DNA from: JAZKFT01 sp963845495
GTDB taxonomy: Bacteria; Bacteroidota; Bacteroidia; Chitinophagales; Chitinophagaceae
Assembly: GCA_963845495.1 (NCBI GenBank)
Contig: CAWJTH010000210.1
Location: 1-45,750, forward strand
Length of the DNA stretch: 45,750 bases
Direction: 5' to 3'
The first letter of the stretch is position 1. Each line of letters opens with the position of its first letter. The position numbers and the translations under genes were made by a program. Below the pieces are notes generated by a model. That model was not told where the DNA came from and did no database searches. It saw nothing but the letters and a program-made list of their open reading frames with translations. Positions 34,460 to 41,296 of the stretch are shown here, in pieces.

Positions 34460-34511
34460 AATATTTGATATTTGAAGATTTGATGATGGATAACTCCATT
34501 TTCAAATCTTC
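34460..34511. repeat. Short heptamer-type inverted repeat upstream of the DUF58 gene
   Basis: ATTTGAT, ATTTGAA and GATTTGAT units precede a perfect 10-bp inverted pair, GAAGATTTGA (34474-34483) and TCAAATCTTC (34502-34511). Confidence 0.55.
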
Positions 34512-34560
34512 TTTTTTTACAGCGGATTTTACACTTATTTTCATCCCAAAATTTTCTTAC

Positions 34561-35976
34561 ATGATTTCACCAGGCGCAGCAGGTGCGGCAAGGGCAACCG
34601 GAAAGTTATTACAGCCGTTGGCTTACAAATTGTCTGAGCAATCTACCAATTATAAAACGGCCCTACTTTTTTCTTCCCGTTTTTTTTATGCGCTTGGCGG
34701 TATCATTACCCTTTTTGTTTTATGGTATTTTTTAGGTATCGATATTTTGATTCCCGAAGTATTAATCGGATGCTTTTTCTTGATTGTTTTGGCTGATGCT
34801 ATTTTTTTATTCGCCGCAAAAAAAAATCCTTTTGCGCAGCGAATGATGCCCGAACGGTTTAGTAATAACGACTGGAACCCAGTGCAGATAAGCATTACCA
34901 ACCAATATCGTTTTCCTATATCGTTGGAAATAATTGATGAATTGCCGGAACAATTCCAAGTAAGAAAGGAAAATTTTTTTATGCAATTGCTGGCCGGCGA
35001 AACAAAAAACATCCATTATAAATTAAAACCGGTTGAACGAGGTGAATACCAATTTGGGCATACTATTTTGTTAGTGCAATCGAAACTAGGATTGATTGTT
35101 AAAAAAGTAACCGCCGGCGAAGCGATGAATGTTGCAGTTTATCCATCTTTTATACAAATGCGCAAATACGAGTTGTTTGCCCATTCAGCCTATAACAGCG
35201 AAGCTGGGAGTAAACGCATGCGCAAAATTGGCCACAGCATGGAGTTTGAACAAATAAAGGAGTATGTGAATGGCGACGATATGCGTACGATTAATTGGAA
35301 AGCTACAGCACGCCGCGGCAATTTAATGGTGAATCATTATACCGACGAAAAAAGCCAACAGATTTATTGCGTCATTGATAAGGGAAGATTGATGAAAATG
35401 CCATTTGAAAAATTAACTTTACTAGATTATGCTATTAACACCACATTGGTTTTAAGCAACGTTTGCCTTAACAAACAAGATCGTGTTGGCTTGATAACCT
35501 TCTCAAACAAAGCTGGCAGCATTTTGGCGGCCGATCGAAAAGCGATACAAATGGAAAACATTTTACAAATGTTGTACAAGCAACAAACGCAATTCTTGGA
35601 AAGCGATTACGAAAAATTGTACATGCAAGTACGCAGCCAGATAAAGCAACGCAGCTTATTGGTTTTGTTTACCAATTTCGAATCGGTTACCGGCATGCGC
35701 AGGCAATTGCCTTATCTTAAAAAAATGGCGAGCCACCATTTGCTGATGGTGATATTTTTTGAAAACACCGAATTGAAGGAACTGACCGAAAAACCAGCCA
35801 ACGATTTGGACAGTTTATATACTAAAACCATTGCCGAAAAATTTGGTTTTGAGAAGAAGATGATTGTAAAAGAACTGGCTAACAATGGCATTTTAAGTGT
35901 GCTTACAACACCTCAAAATCTTACTATTAATGCGGTAAATAAATATTTGGAAGTGAAGGCTAGGCAGATTATTTGA
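34561..35976 (+). CDS. DUF58 domain protein (MoxR-associated type)
   Basis: The protein of 471 residues (from the ATG at 34561) has two N-terminal membrane helices (about residues 38-58 and 62-82) and then a DUF58 domain. The diagnostic region reads EFEQIKEYVNGDDMRTINWKATARRGNLMVNHY, followed by a von Willebrand A-like segment (IYCVIDKGR, LDYAINTTLVLSNV, VGLITFSNKAG). DUF58 proteins typically work with MoxR AAA+ ATPases and VWA proteins in envelope or maturation roles; no MoxR gene is in this window. The frame is open from 34465, but the extra part comes from the heptamer repeat and is unlikely to be translated. It is followed by a terminator and a convergent aldolase gene. Confidence 0.82.
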   Translation: MISPGAAGAARATGKLLQPLAYKLSEQSTNYKTALLFSSRFFYALGGIITLFVLWYFLGIDILIPEVLIGCFFLIVLADAIFLFAAKKNPFAQRMMPERFSNNDWNPVQISITNQYRFPISLEIIDELPEQFQVRKENFFMQLLAGETKNIHYKLKPVERGEYQFGHTILLVQSKLGLIVKKVTAGEAMNVAVYPSFIQMRKYELFAHSAYNSEAGSKRMRKIGHSMEFEQIKEYVNGDDMRTINWKATARRGNLMVNHYTDEKSQQIYCVIDKGRLMKMPFEKLTLLDYAINTTLVLSNVCLNKQDRVGLITFSNKAGSILAADRKAIQMENILQMLYKQQTQFLESDYEKLYMQVRSQIKQRSLLVLFTNFESVTGMRRQLPYLKKMASHHLLMVIFFENTELKELTEKPANDLDSLYTKTIAEKFGFEKKMIVKELANNGILSVLTTPQNLTINAVNKYLEVKARQII

Positions 35977-36140
35977 CGATGGCTGATGTAGGATTTTGGG
36001 ATGTCTGATTTTGCCAACTTTTCGTTAGTCAATCCTTGCTTAATTCTATCAACAAAAATCCCCTAAAAATTTCAGGGGATTTATTATATGCATTAAAATG
36101 TGAGTACTAAATTACTAATTACCAACGATTAACGACTTTC
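35977..36140. repeat. Degenerate heptamer-type tract between two convergent genes
   Basis: A 7-bp-period tract with units like gatggct, gatgtag, gattttg (35979-36014) and a second tract taccaacgattaacgac (36119-36135) frame the terminator at 36058-36080. The arms are only loosely complementary, so this is the weakest member of the family. Confidence 0.4.
36058..36084. terminator. Terminator between the DUF58 and aldolase genes
   Basis: Stem ATCCCC (36058-36063) with GGGGAT (36075-36080) and flanking A and T runs; usable by both convergent genes. Confidence 0.7.
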
Positions 36141-36142
36141 TA

Positions 36143-36796
36143 TTAAACCATTTTCTTAGCATCTTCCAAAAATTTAGCCAAACCATTATCGGTTAAAGGA
36201 TGTTTCAACAAACCTAAAATCGGTTCCAAAGGACTGGTAATTACATGAGCACCGGCTTCGGCAGATTTAATGATATGTAATGGCCCGCGAATGGAGGCTG
36301 CCAAAATTTGGGTTTTATACCCTTGGATATCATAAATTTTACGGATTTGCTCAATCAAAGCAATACCGTCCCAACCAATATCATCTACACGGCCCAAAAA
36401 TGGAGACAAATAAGTTGCGCCTGCTTTTGCTGCCAAAATTGCTTGTCCGGCGCTGAAAACCAATGTGCAATTGGTTTTGATGCCTTTGTCAGAAAAATAT
36501 TTAAGGGCTTTCACGCCATCTTTAATCATAGGAACTTTTACCACTATATTTTTATGGATGGCGGCAAATTTTTCACCTTCTTCAACTATTTCATCGAAAG
36601 TAACACCTACTACTTCTGCACTGATATCGCCATTCACCATTTCGCAAATGGTTTTATAATGCGCCATAATGGCTTCTTTTCCCTTAATTCCTTCTTTAGC
36701 CATTAACGATGGGTTGGTAGTAACACCATCTAATATACCAAGTTCGTTGGCTTCTTTAATCTGGGCCAAATTGGCTGTGTCGATAAAAAATTTCAT
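36143..36796 (-). CDS. fsa: Fructose-6-phosphate aldolase/transaldolase-like protein
   Basis: The 217-aa TIM-barrel enzyme belongs to the short transaldolase family (TalC/FSA type). Motifs are MKFFIDTANLAQIKEANELGILDGVTTNPSLMAKEG at the N-terminus, the Schiff-base lysine in NIVVKVPMIKDGVKAL (about residue 87), TNCTLVFSAGQAILAAKAGATYLSPFLGRVDDIG, and the C-terminal TDNGLAKFLEDAKK. Either fructose-6-phosphate aldolase or transaldolase activity is possible; family sequences of this length are commonly transaldolases in Bacteroidota. It acts in the cytoplasm in the non-oxidative pentose phosphate pathway. The gene stands alone, with a convergent DUF58 gene downstream and the SRP RNA upstream. Confidence 0.9.
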   Translation of the reverse strand: MKFFIDTANLAQIKEANELGILDGVTTNPSLMAKEGIKGKEAIMAHYKTICEMVNGDISAEVVGVTFDEIVEEGEKFAAIHKNIVVKVPMIKDGVKALKYFSDKGIKTNCTLVFSAGQAILAAKAGATYLSPFLGRVDDIGWDGIALIEQIRKIYDIQGYKTQILAASIRGPLHIIKSAEAGAHVITSPLEPILGLLKHPLTDNGLAKFLEDAKKMV

Positions 36797-36860
36797 AACA
36801 TTTTAAAATTAGAATGTAAAATATATAATTGAATTTAAGCTAAAAAGTTGTGTGTAAAAT

Positions 36861-36893
36861 AAAAAAACGAAAATCTCTATTAAAGATTTTCGT
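36861..36893 (-). terminator. Terminator downstream of the SRP RNA
   Basis: Perfect stem ACGAAAATCT (36867-36876) with AGATTTTCGT (36884-36893), followed on the minus strand by seven T. It lies about 130 bp after the SRP RNA 3' end and before the aldolase gene. Confidence 0.75.
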
Positions 36894-37023
36894 TTTTACG
36901 ATAAAAGTTTGCCCCAAGTAAAACACCAAACGGCAAAATTTGTGTTTCGATTAATGTTTTTCTTGTCATTATGTTTAACAGGAAAAAAAGCAAGCTTGTT
37001 TTCCAAATAAAAGTAAAAAAAAT

Positions 37024-37118
37024 GGCAGGCTGAATACATCGCACCGCTACAACCGCTTATCCTTGCTGCCTTCCGACCCTGGGGAGGTTCAGCAGGAGCT
37101 GGTCGTGTAAAACCTGCC
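37024..37118 (-). ncRNA. ffs: Signal recognition particle RNA (4.5S type)
   Basis: On the minus strand the conserved domain IV core is present: CCCCAGGGTCGGAAGGCAGC followed by AAGG, including the GGAAGGCAGC tetraloop region that binds Ffh. The 5' GGCAGG and 3' CCTGCC pair to close the molecule, giving about 95 nt. A near-perfect promoter lies directly upstream. With Ffh it directs signal-peptide-bearing nascent chains to the membrane. The ends are set by the closing helix and may be off by a few bases. Confidence 0.92.
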
Positions 37119-37122
37119 GCTG

Positions 37123-37153
37123 CAAATATAGGGTGGAGAAATTAATTTCCACA
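37123..37153 (-). promoter_or_regulatory. Promoter of the SRP RNA
   Basis: On the minus strand TGTG, a 19-bp spacer and TATATTTG (37130-37123) match TTTG-N19-TAnnTTTG with one mismatch. Transcription would start about 5 bp further, at the first base of the RNA. Confidence 0.65.
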
Positions 37154-37177
37154 TCAGTAATAAAAAATATTAAAAAA

Positions 37178-37747
37178 TTATGGTCTGATTGTTTCCAAAG
37201 TTCCGTTTCCCAACCAGCGAACTACAGCTGAGCTTTCTTTGGGTACTTCATCATCCCGCCGATGATACACCACATAATCCACTTGGCTTTTTACAGTTTC
37301 ACTTATTTCTTTATAAAAAGAAGGCGTAGGTTGTCCATGGATATTGGCCGACGTAGAAACAATCGGTTTGCCAAAGGCATGTAACAATTCTATGCAAAAA
37401 TCATCTTTTGTAACCCGCATGGCAATTGTTCCATCCACATTTAACACGGAGGGTGCCACTTTCCTACCCTTTTCGTAAATTACGGTTGTTGGTTTTTTAG
37501 TGGTTTTTAGATAGTCAAAAATGGCAATATCTGTTTGTTGGCTATAATTCAATACTTCATTTTTACTTTCAACCAAAATTATAAGTCCTTGAAGATCAGA
37601 ACGTTGCTTTATTGCCAACAAATTTTCTATTGCATTTTGATTGGTTGCATCACAACCCAATCCCCAAACTGTATCAGTTGGATAAAGAATGGTACCGCCT
37701 TCTTGTAGAATTTTTATGCACTGCTGAATGTCTTGTTGAGAATTCAT
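37178..37747 (-). CDS. tsaC: L-threonylcarbamoyladenylate synthase
   Basis: The 189-aa protein is of the Sua5/YciO/YrdC family. Motifs are GGTILYPTDTVWGLGCDATN, IKQRSDLQGLIILV, TIAMRVTKDDFC, and PIVSTSANIHGQPTPSFY. It makes threonylcarbamoyl-AMP from threonine, bicarbonate and ATP for the t6A modification of tRNA position 37. It is the short TsaC form, without the Sua5 C-terminal extension. A possible -7 box ends only 8 bp before the start codon, so the message could be nearly leaderless. It is divergent from dapD, with a GATTTTG array in between. Confidence 0.92.
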   Translation of the reverse strand: MNSQQDIQQCIKILQEGGTILYPTDTVWGLGCDATNQNAIENLLAIKQRSDLQGLIILVESKNEVLNYSQQTDIAIFDYLKTTKKPTTVIYEKGRKVAPSVLNVDGTIAMRVTKDDFCIELLHAFGKPIVSTSANIHGQPTPSFYKEISETVKSQVDYVVYHRRDDEVPKESSAVVRWLGNGTLETIRP

Positions 37748-37754
37748 TGTACCT

Positions 37755-37762
37755 CAAAAGTA
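37755..37762 (-). promoter_or_regulatory. Possible -7 box of tsaC
   Basis: TACTTTTG on the minus strand matches TAnnTTTG exactly, 7 bp upstream of the ATG (37747). No good -33 element was found. If real, the transcript would start at or next to the start codon. Confidence 0.35.
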
Positions 37763-37840
37763 AATCTTCAAGAGAAATTCTAATAATAAAAATCCAAATT
37801 CCAACGAAGTGAAGTTTAATTGTGATTTTTGTATAAGTTC

Positions 37841-37931
37841 GATTTTGGATTTTGGATTTTGGATTTTGGATTTTGGATTTTGGATTTTGGATTTTGGATT
37901 TTGGATTTTGGATTTTGGATTTGGATTTTCC
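37841..37931. repeat. GATTTTG heptamer array, 11 exact copies
   Basis: GATTTTG is repeated 11 times without error (37841-37917), followed by one shortened unit and a partial one. It lies in the divergent tsaC-dapD region and ends at the -33 position of the dapD promoter. A short complementary stretch (aatccaaattccaa, 37790-37803) precedes it. Confidence 0.95.
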
Positions 37932-37954
37932 TTGTTTGGGATTTGATATGTTTG
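37920..37954 (+). promoter_or_regulatory. Promoter of dapD, overlapping the heptamer array
   Basis: An exact -7 box TATGTTTG (37947-37954) is preceded after 23 bp by TTTG (37920-37923), which belongs to the last, shortened unit of the array. The start codon at 37971 gives a leader of about 10 nt. Confidence 0.5.
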
Positions 37955-37970
37955 CACCAAATTTTAAGAA

Positions 37971-38783
37971 ATGACCGACCAAGAGTTGATATTGGCCGCT
38001 TGGGCCGATCGCGGATTGCTGAAACACAACGAGTATATTTTGGCAATTGAAAACATAATTGAAGAAGTGGACAAAGGCCGCCTGCGGGTAGCGGCACCAA
38101 CCGAAAACGGCTGGCAAGTGAACGAATGGGTAAAACAAGCCATTTTAATGTATTTCGGCATCCGTCAAATGGAAACGCATACCATCCCTCCTTTTGAGTT
38201 TTATGATAAAATGAAATTGAAATCAGGCTATGCCGAATTGGGTGTTCGTGCGGTGCCGCATGCGGTGGCACGCTATGGCGCATTTATTGGCCGCAATGTA
38301 GTGTTGATGCCAAGCTATGTAAATATTGGCGCTTATGTAGATGAAGGCACAATGGTAGATACTTGGGCAACCGTAGGAAGCTGCGCACAAATTGGCAAAC
38401 ACGTGCACTTAAGCGGCGGCGTGGGTATTGGCGGCGTGCTGGAACCGCTACAGGCCAGTCCTGTAATTGTGGAAGATGGTTGCTTTTTAGGTAGCCGCTG
38501 TATTGTGGTAGAAGGCGTACATGTTGAAAAAGAAGCAGTATTGGGTGCTAATGTAGTACTTACACAAAGCACTAAGATAATTGATGTAAGTGGCAGTGAA
38601 CCAGTTGAATACAAAGGACGCGTACCTGCAAGAAGTGTTGTAATTCCGGGCAGCTACACCAAAAAATTTCCTGCGGGAGAATACAATGTAAACTGTGCAT
38701 TGATTATTGGCCAACGTAAACCAAGCACGGATTTAAAGACCAGCTTGAATGATGCGCTACGTGATTTTAATGTGGCGGTTTAA
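37971..38783 (+). CDS. dapD: 2,3,4,5-tetrahydropyridine-2,6-dicarboxylate N-succinyltransferase
   Basis: The 270-aa enzyme catalyses the succinyl-CoA-dependent step of lysine and diaminopimelate synthesis. The N-terminal helical domain (about 1-95) includes GRLRVAAPTENGWQVNEWVKQAIL. The left-handed beta-helix has hexapeptide repeats (VLMPSYVNIGAYVDEGTMVDTWATVGSCAQIGKHVHLSGGVGIGGVLEP). The C-terminus has RSVVIPGSYTKKFPAGEYNVNCALIIGQR. All family motifs are present and the length is normal. The succinylase route of diaminopimelate synthesis is therefore used. No other dap gene is near. Its promoter abuts the GATTTTG array, and a TTAG heptamer array follows its stop. Confidence 0.95.
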   Translation: MTDQELILAAWADRGLLKHNEYILAIENIIEEVDKGRLRVAAPTENGWQVNEWVKQAILMYFGIRQMETHTIPPFEFYDKMKLKSGYAELGVRAVPHAVARYGAFIGRNVVLMPSYVNIGAYVDEGTMVDTWATVGSCAQIGKHVHLSGGVGIGGVLEPLQASPVIVEDGCFLGSRCIVVEGVHVEKEAVLGANVVLTQSTKIIDVSGSEPVEYKGRVPARSVVIPGSYTKKFPAGEYNVNCALIIGQRKPSTDLKTSLNDALRDFNVAV

Positions 38784-38787
38784 GGCA

Positions 38788-38846
38788 AAGTAGTTAGATG
38801 TTAGTACTTAGTTTAGTAGTTAGATATTAGTACTTAGTAGTTAGAG
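38788..38846. repeat. TTAG-cored heptamer array downstream of dapD
   Basis: The core TTAG recurs at 38794, 38801, 38808, 38813, 38820, 38827, 38834 and 38841: strict 7-bp spacing with a single 5-bp slip. Confidence 0.8.
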
Positions 38847-38930
38847 AAAACCTTGACTACTTTTGAATTTTAATTATATTTTATTTTATTAAATGTGGTG
38901 CAATTAATTTGCACCACTTTTAATTTAACC

Positions 38931-39317
38931 ATGTTCATGCTAACAACCACAACAAAACCATTCGCTTTCAACATCAAATTCTTTTTATTTTTTATTTCAA
39001 TTTTTATTATTGAAATACTGATTGCGATGTATGTTCACGATTCCATTATCCGGCCTTTTGGTGGCGATGTGTTGGTTGTTGTTTTAGTTTATGCTTTTAT
39101 CCGTTCGTTTCTAAATGCTGATCACATAAAAATTGCTATCGGCGTATTGCTTTTTTCGTTTGGCGTTGAAATATCGCAAGCTTTTCATTTAGTAAAAATG
39201 TTAGGTTTAGAACACAACAAAATAATGAGTGTTGTGCTTGGAAGCACGTTCAGTTATTATGATTTGCTGGCGTATGTTATTGGTTTTTTGTTTTGTTTGC
39301 GGTTAAATAAGATTTAA
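38931..39317 (+). CDS. DUF2809-like membrane protein
   Basis: The 128-aa protein has four hydrophobic segments (about residues 15-35, 45-62, 67-85 and 103-122) and resembles DUF2809 proteins. Typical spots are RPFGGDVLVVVLVYAFIRSFL and GVLLFSFGVEISQAFHLVKMLGL, then YYDLLAYVIGF. The ATG at 38931 gives a compact N-terminus; the frame is open from 38895. These proteins sit in the cytoplasmic membrane and their function is unknown. It lies between dapD and trxA on the same strand, but the gaps on both sides (about 150 and 185 bp) suggest independent transcription. Confidence 0.72.
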   Translation: MFMLTTTTKPFAFNIKFFLFFISIFIIEILIAMYVHDSIIRPFGGDVLVVVLVYAFIRSFLNADHIKIAIGVLLFSFGVEISQAFHLVKMLGLEHNKIMSVVLGSTFSYYDLLAYVIGFLFCLRLNKI

Positions 39318-39415
39318 ATGCCATAATTATGTCGCATTCACACCTACTACCTGCCTTATTAGCACATTTCAGCTTTATTGACAGTATGCACAGTTGTGGA
39401 AATGTCATAACTTCA

Positions 39416-39453
39416 CGTTTAAACAAATGGTTATATTTTTGCCGTTTAAACAA
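39416..39453 (+). promoter_or_regulatory. trxA regulatory region: repeated CGTTTAAACAA around a -7 box
   Basis: CGTTTAAACAA occurs at 39416-39426 and 39443-39453. Each contains the palindrome GTTTAAAC. Between them lies TATTTTTG (39434-39441), an exact TAnnTTTG match. The trxA start codon is at 39502. Paired protein-binding sites around the promoter are plausible. Confidence 0.4.
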
Positions 39454-39501
39454 TAATCGCAATCAAGCGTTAAATAAAAAAAACAATCTAAAATTAATAT
39501 T

Positions 39502-39834
39502 ATGGCATTAGAATTCACAGACGCGAACTTCAAAACAGATGTTTTGGACAGCGATAAATTAACAGTGGTTGACTTTTGGGCTGAATGGTGCGGACCTTGC
39601 CGTGCAATTGGGCCAGTCATTGAAGACCTGAGCAAAGAATACGCTGGTCGCGTAAATGTGGGCAAAGTAAATGTTGACCATAATCCAGATACTAGCATCA
39701 ATTACGGCATTACTTCTATTCCCGCTATCCTTTTTATTAAAGGTGGTAAAGTGGTAGATAAATTGATAGGTGCACAACCAAAACCAAATTTTGTAAAGAA
39801 AATTGAGCAACATTTAGAAGCAGTTGCTGGCTAA
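39502..39834 (+). CDS. trxA: Thioredoxin
   Basis: The 110-aa protein is a plain cytoplasmic thioredoxin. The active site is WAEWCGPCRAIGP at residues about 28-40. The conserved cis-proline lies in YGITSIPAILFIKGG, and the usual buried aspartate in VVDFWAEW. No signal peptide is present. It reduces disulphides in ribonucleotide reductase, methionine sulphoxide reductases and peroxidases. A repeated palindromic motif flanks its likely promoter, and a good terminator follows the gene. Confidence 0.95.
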   Translation: MALEFTDANFKTDVLDSDKLTVVDFWAEWCGPCRAIGPVIEDLSKEYAGRVNVGKVNVDHNPDTSINYGITSIPAILFIKGGKVVDKLIGAQPKPNFVKKIEQHLEAVAG

Positions 39835-39837
39835 GAA

Positions 39838-39890
39838 AAGATGGCTACTGGTGGATGGTGAAGAGTATTGCCAATCTATCAACTGTTGGT
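39838..39890. repeat. Short heptamer-type tract downstream of trxA
   Basis: Units gatggct, actggtg, gatggtg (39840-39860) face ccaatctatcaactgttgg (39870-39888). The 7-bp rhythm resembles the other elements, but the inverted match is weak. Confidence 0.4.
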
Positions 39891-39907
39891 TTCTTTAATA
39901 AAATATC

Positions 39908-39939
39908 AAAAAACCATTGCTGGCAGCAGTGGTTTTTTT
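39908..39939 (+). terminator. Terminator of trxA
   Basis: Stem ACCATTGCTG with CAGCAGTGGT (one G-U pair), short loop and a run of seven T. Confidence 0.8.
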
Positions 39940-39963
39940 ACTTTTTAATTTTTAATTCGAAGC

Positions 39964-40479
39964 ATGTTCAATAATTGGAAAGAACTTATTCCAGCCGATT
40001 TTGATGACAACAGCAGGGTTTGGATTTATCAAGCAAGCCGACTTTTTTCTTTGTCGGAAGCGCTTGAAATAGAGGTATTGCTGGAAAACTTTGCTGCCAG
40101 TTGGTTAAGCCATGGCGTTAAAGTAAAAGGATATGGCAACTTGCTGTTTGGACAGTTTATTGTTTTAATGGCCGATGAAACGGCTGCAGGTGTAAGTGGT
40201 TGTAGTACAGATAGTTCTGTAAGATTGATTAAAGATATTGAAAAAATGACCGGAGTGGCTATGTTTGACCGCACCACTTTAGCTTTTGTTTTAAAAGACA
40301 AAGTTCAGTTATTACCAATGACGCAATTAAAACATGCCATTCAAAACAATTTTATTACGCCCGAAACCCTATATTTCAACAATATTGTACTTACTAGAAA
40401 AGAATTGTTGAGCAATTGGATAATCCCATCAAAAGAAAGTTGGCTGGGCAAACGATATTTTAGCGCTGTGATTCAATAA
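39964..40479 (+). CDS. Conserved hypothetical protein, 171 aa
   Basis: The soluble protein has no signal peptide and no membrane segment. It starts MFNNWKELIPADFDDNSRVWIYQASR. A middle segment includes ADETAAGVSGCSTDSSVRLIK and the end has WLGKRYFSAVIQ. The pattern is familiar from Bacteroidota genomes, where such proteins are sometimes labelled ABC transporter ATPase, but no Walker A or signature motif is visible, so that name is not supported. The function is unknown. It lies between trxA and tRNA-Leu on the same strand. The region before the start contains a T-rich strand complementary to the AGTAAAA-type heptamers. Confidence 0.75.
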   Translation: MFNNWKELIPADFDDNSRVWIYQASRLFSLSEALEIEVLLENFAASWLSHGVKVKGYGNLLFGQFIVLMADETAAGVSGCSTDSSVRLIKDIEKMTGVAMFDRTTLAFVLKDKVQLLPMTQLKHAIQNNFITPETLYFNNIVLTRKELLSNWIIPSKESWLGKRYFSAVIQ

Positions 40480-40597
40480 ATGTAGCACTAAAATAATTTT
40501 AAAAAAGTTTCAATTTCATTTGGTGGTGAATCATCCGCGTCCTAATATTGCACCCCGTTAGAAAATATAGCAGTATAAAAAACTAACGAATGCGTAA

Positions 40598-40681
40598 GCC
40601 CAGGTGGCGGAATTGGTAGACGCAGCAGACTCAAAATCTGCCATTCGCAAGGATGTGAAGGTTCGATTCCTTTCCTGGGCA
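40598..40681 (+). tRNA. tRNA-Leu (anticodon CAA)
   Basis: The acceptor stem GCCCAGG pairs with CCTGGGC. The D-arm has GGCGGAATTGGTAGACGC. The anticodon arm is GCAGA, loop CTCAAAA, TCTGC, giving anticodon CAA (codon UUG). A variable arm of leucine type follows, and the T-arm has GGTTCGATTCC. The discriminator is A and CCA is not fully encoded. A strong terminator follows, and the GC-richer block with an integrase remnant begins right after, making this gene a probable integration site. Confidence 0.95.
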
Positions 40682-40696
40682 CCTAATCAAAGTTAT

Positions 40697-40732
40697 AAAA
40701 CCCTGTAAATCAAACGATTACAGGGTTTTCTC
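40697..40732 (+). terminator. Terminator after tRNA-Leu
   Basis: Perfect 12-bp stem AAAACCCTGTAA (40697-40708) with TTACAGGGTTTT (40718-40729). Confidence 0.85.
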
Positions 40733-40739
40733 TTGCCCT

Positions 40740-40818
40740 GTCCGCCGTTTTTCCGCCGTTTTTTTACGCTTGTTGCCGCCTTTTTTGGCGGACAAATGGC
40801 GGAAAAAACGGAAAAACG
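40740..40818. repeat. Direct and inverted repeats upstream of the integrase remnant (possible arm-type sites)
   Basis: TCCGCCGTTTTT occurs twice in tandem (40741-40752 and 40752-40763). A hairpin GCCGCC, T-run, GGCGG follows (about 40775-40790). Reversed copies (GGCGGAAAAAACGG and a shorter one) extend to 40817. Such repeats are typical of integrase binding sites beside a tRNA target; this use is inferred. Confidence 0.55.
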
Positions 40819-41112
40819 ATGGGCATCATCATCACGTCAAAAGCATCGCGCAACAAGCAGAAGGTGTGGTACACTTTCGAATGGGGCAAATCGCCCGACC
40901 AAAGAAGAGCGGCAGGCGTCTTCACGTATGTAACCTGTAAAAACCAGATCGAGCGGAACCACAACAGGGAAGCGTTCGCCCTTCTGGAGACCAAGAAATC
41001 TCAATTGATCTTGGAACACCAGTCGGTAAGGACGCCTTACATACCCTCCCACCGCTTCAAGGCAAATTTTCTCGACTATTATGAGGAGTTTATTCGATCT
41101 AATCATTTTTAA
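40819..41112 (+). pseudogene. Truncated tyrosine-recombinase/integrase N-terminus
   Basis: The 97-residue frame resembles the N-terminal arm-binding and SAM-like part of Bacteroidota site-specific integrases. Similar proteins as I remember them have WYTFEWGKSPDQRRAAGVFTY, NQIERNHNREAFALLETKK and SHRFKANFLDYYEEF segments. The catalytic domain with Arg, His, Arg, His and Tyr is absent: the frame stops after EEFIRSNHF, and no continuation is visible in other frames downstream. It lies 137 bp from the tRNA-Leu end and marks the start of a GC-richer block, so it looks like the relic of an element that entered at the tRNA gene. Confidence 0.6.
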
Positions 41113-41271
41113 TTATCATTCAGGCAGACTCCAAAAGTAAAACTTTTATCGAAAAGGAGTTGCAGCTTAGATTGATTAATTGCTGCGAAAACAATGTAAT
41201 TGTTGAAACAAGAAAAATCGATATAAATACGGTTTTGCGCATTATTGCCTGTTTATAAAAATGTTTTAATG

Positions 41272-41292
41272 AAAAAAGGCTTGCAGGCCTTT
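41272..41292 (-). terminator. Terminator of the AraC gene
   Basis: Stem AAAGGC (41275-41280) with GCCTTT (41287-41292), followed on the minus strand by a T run; it lies 5 bp after the stop codon. Confidence 0.6.
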
Positions 41293-41296
41293 GTAG

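Noticed and set aside
37841..37931. CRISPR array
   Set aside because: There are no spacers; the units are directly adjacent 7-mers. No cas genes are in the window.
37829..38050. Short open frame coding for repeated aromatic residues across the GATTTTG array
   Set aside because: It is a by-product of the 7-bp repeat reading in three phases and has no start context.
39964..40479. ABC transporter ATPase
   Set aside because: No Walker A, Walker B or signature motif is visible in the 171 residues.
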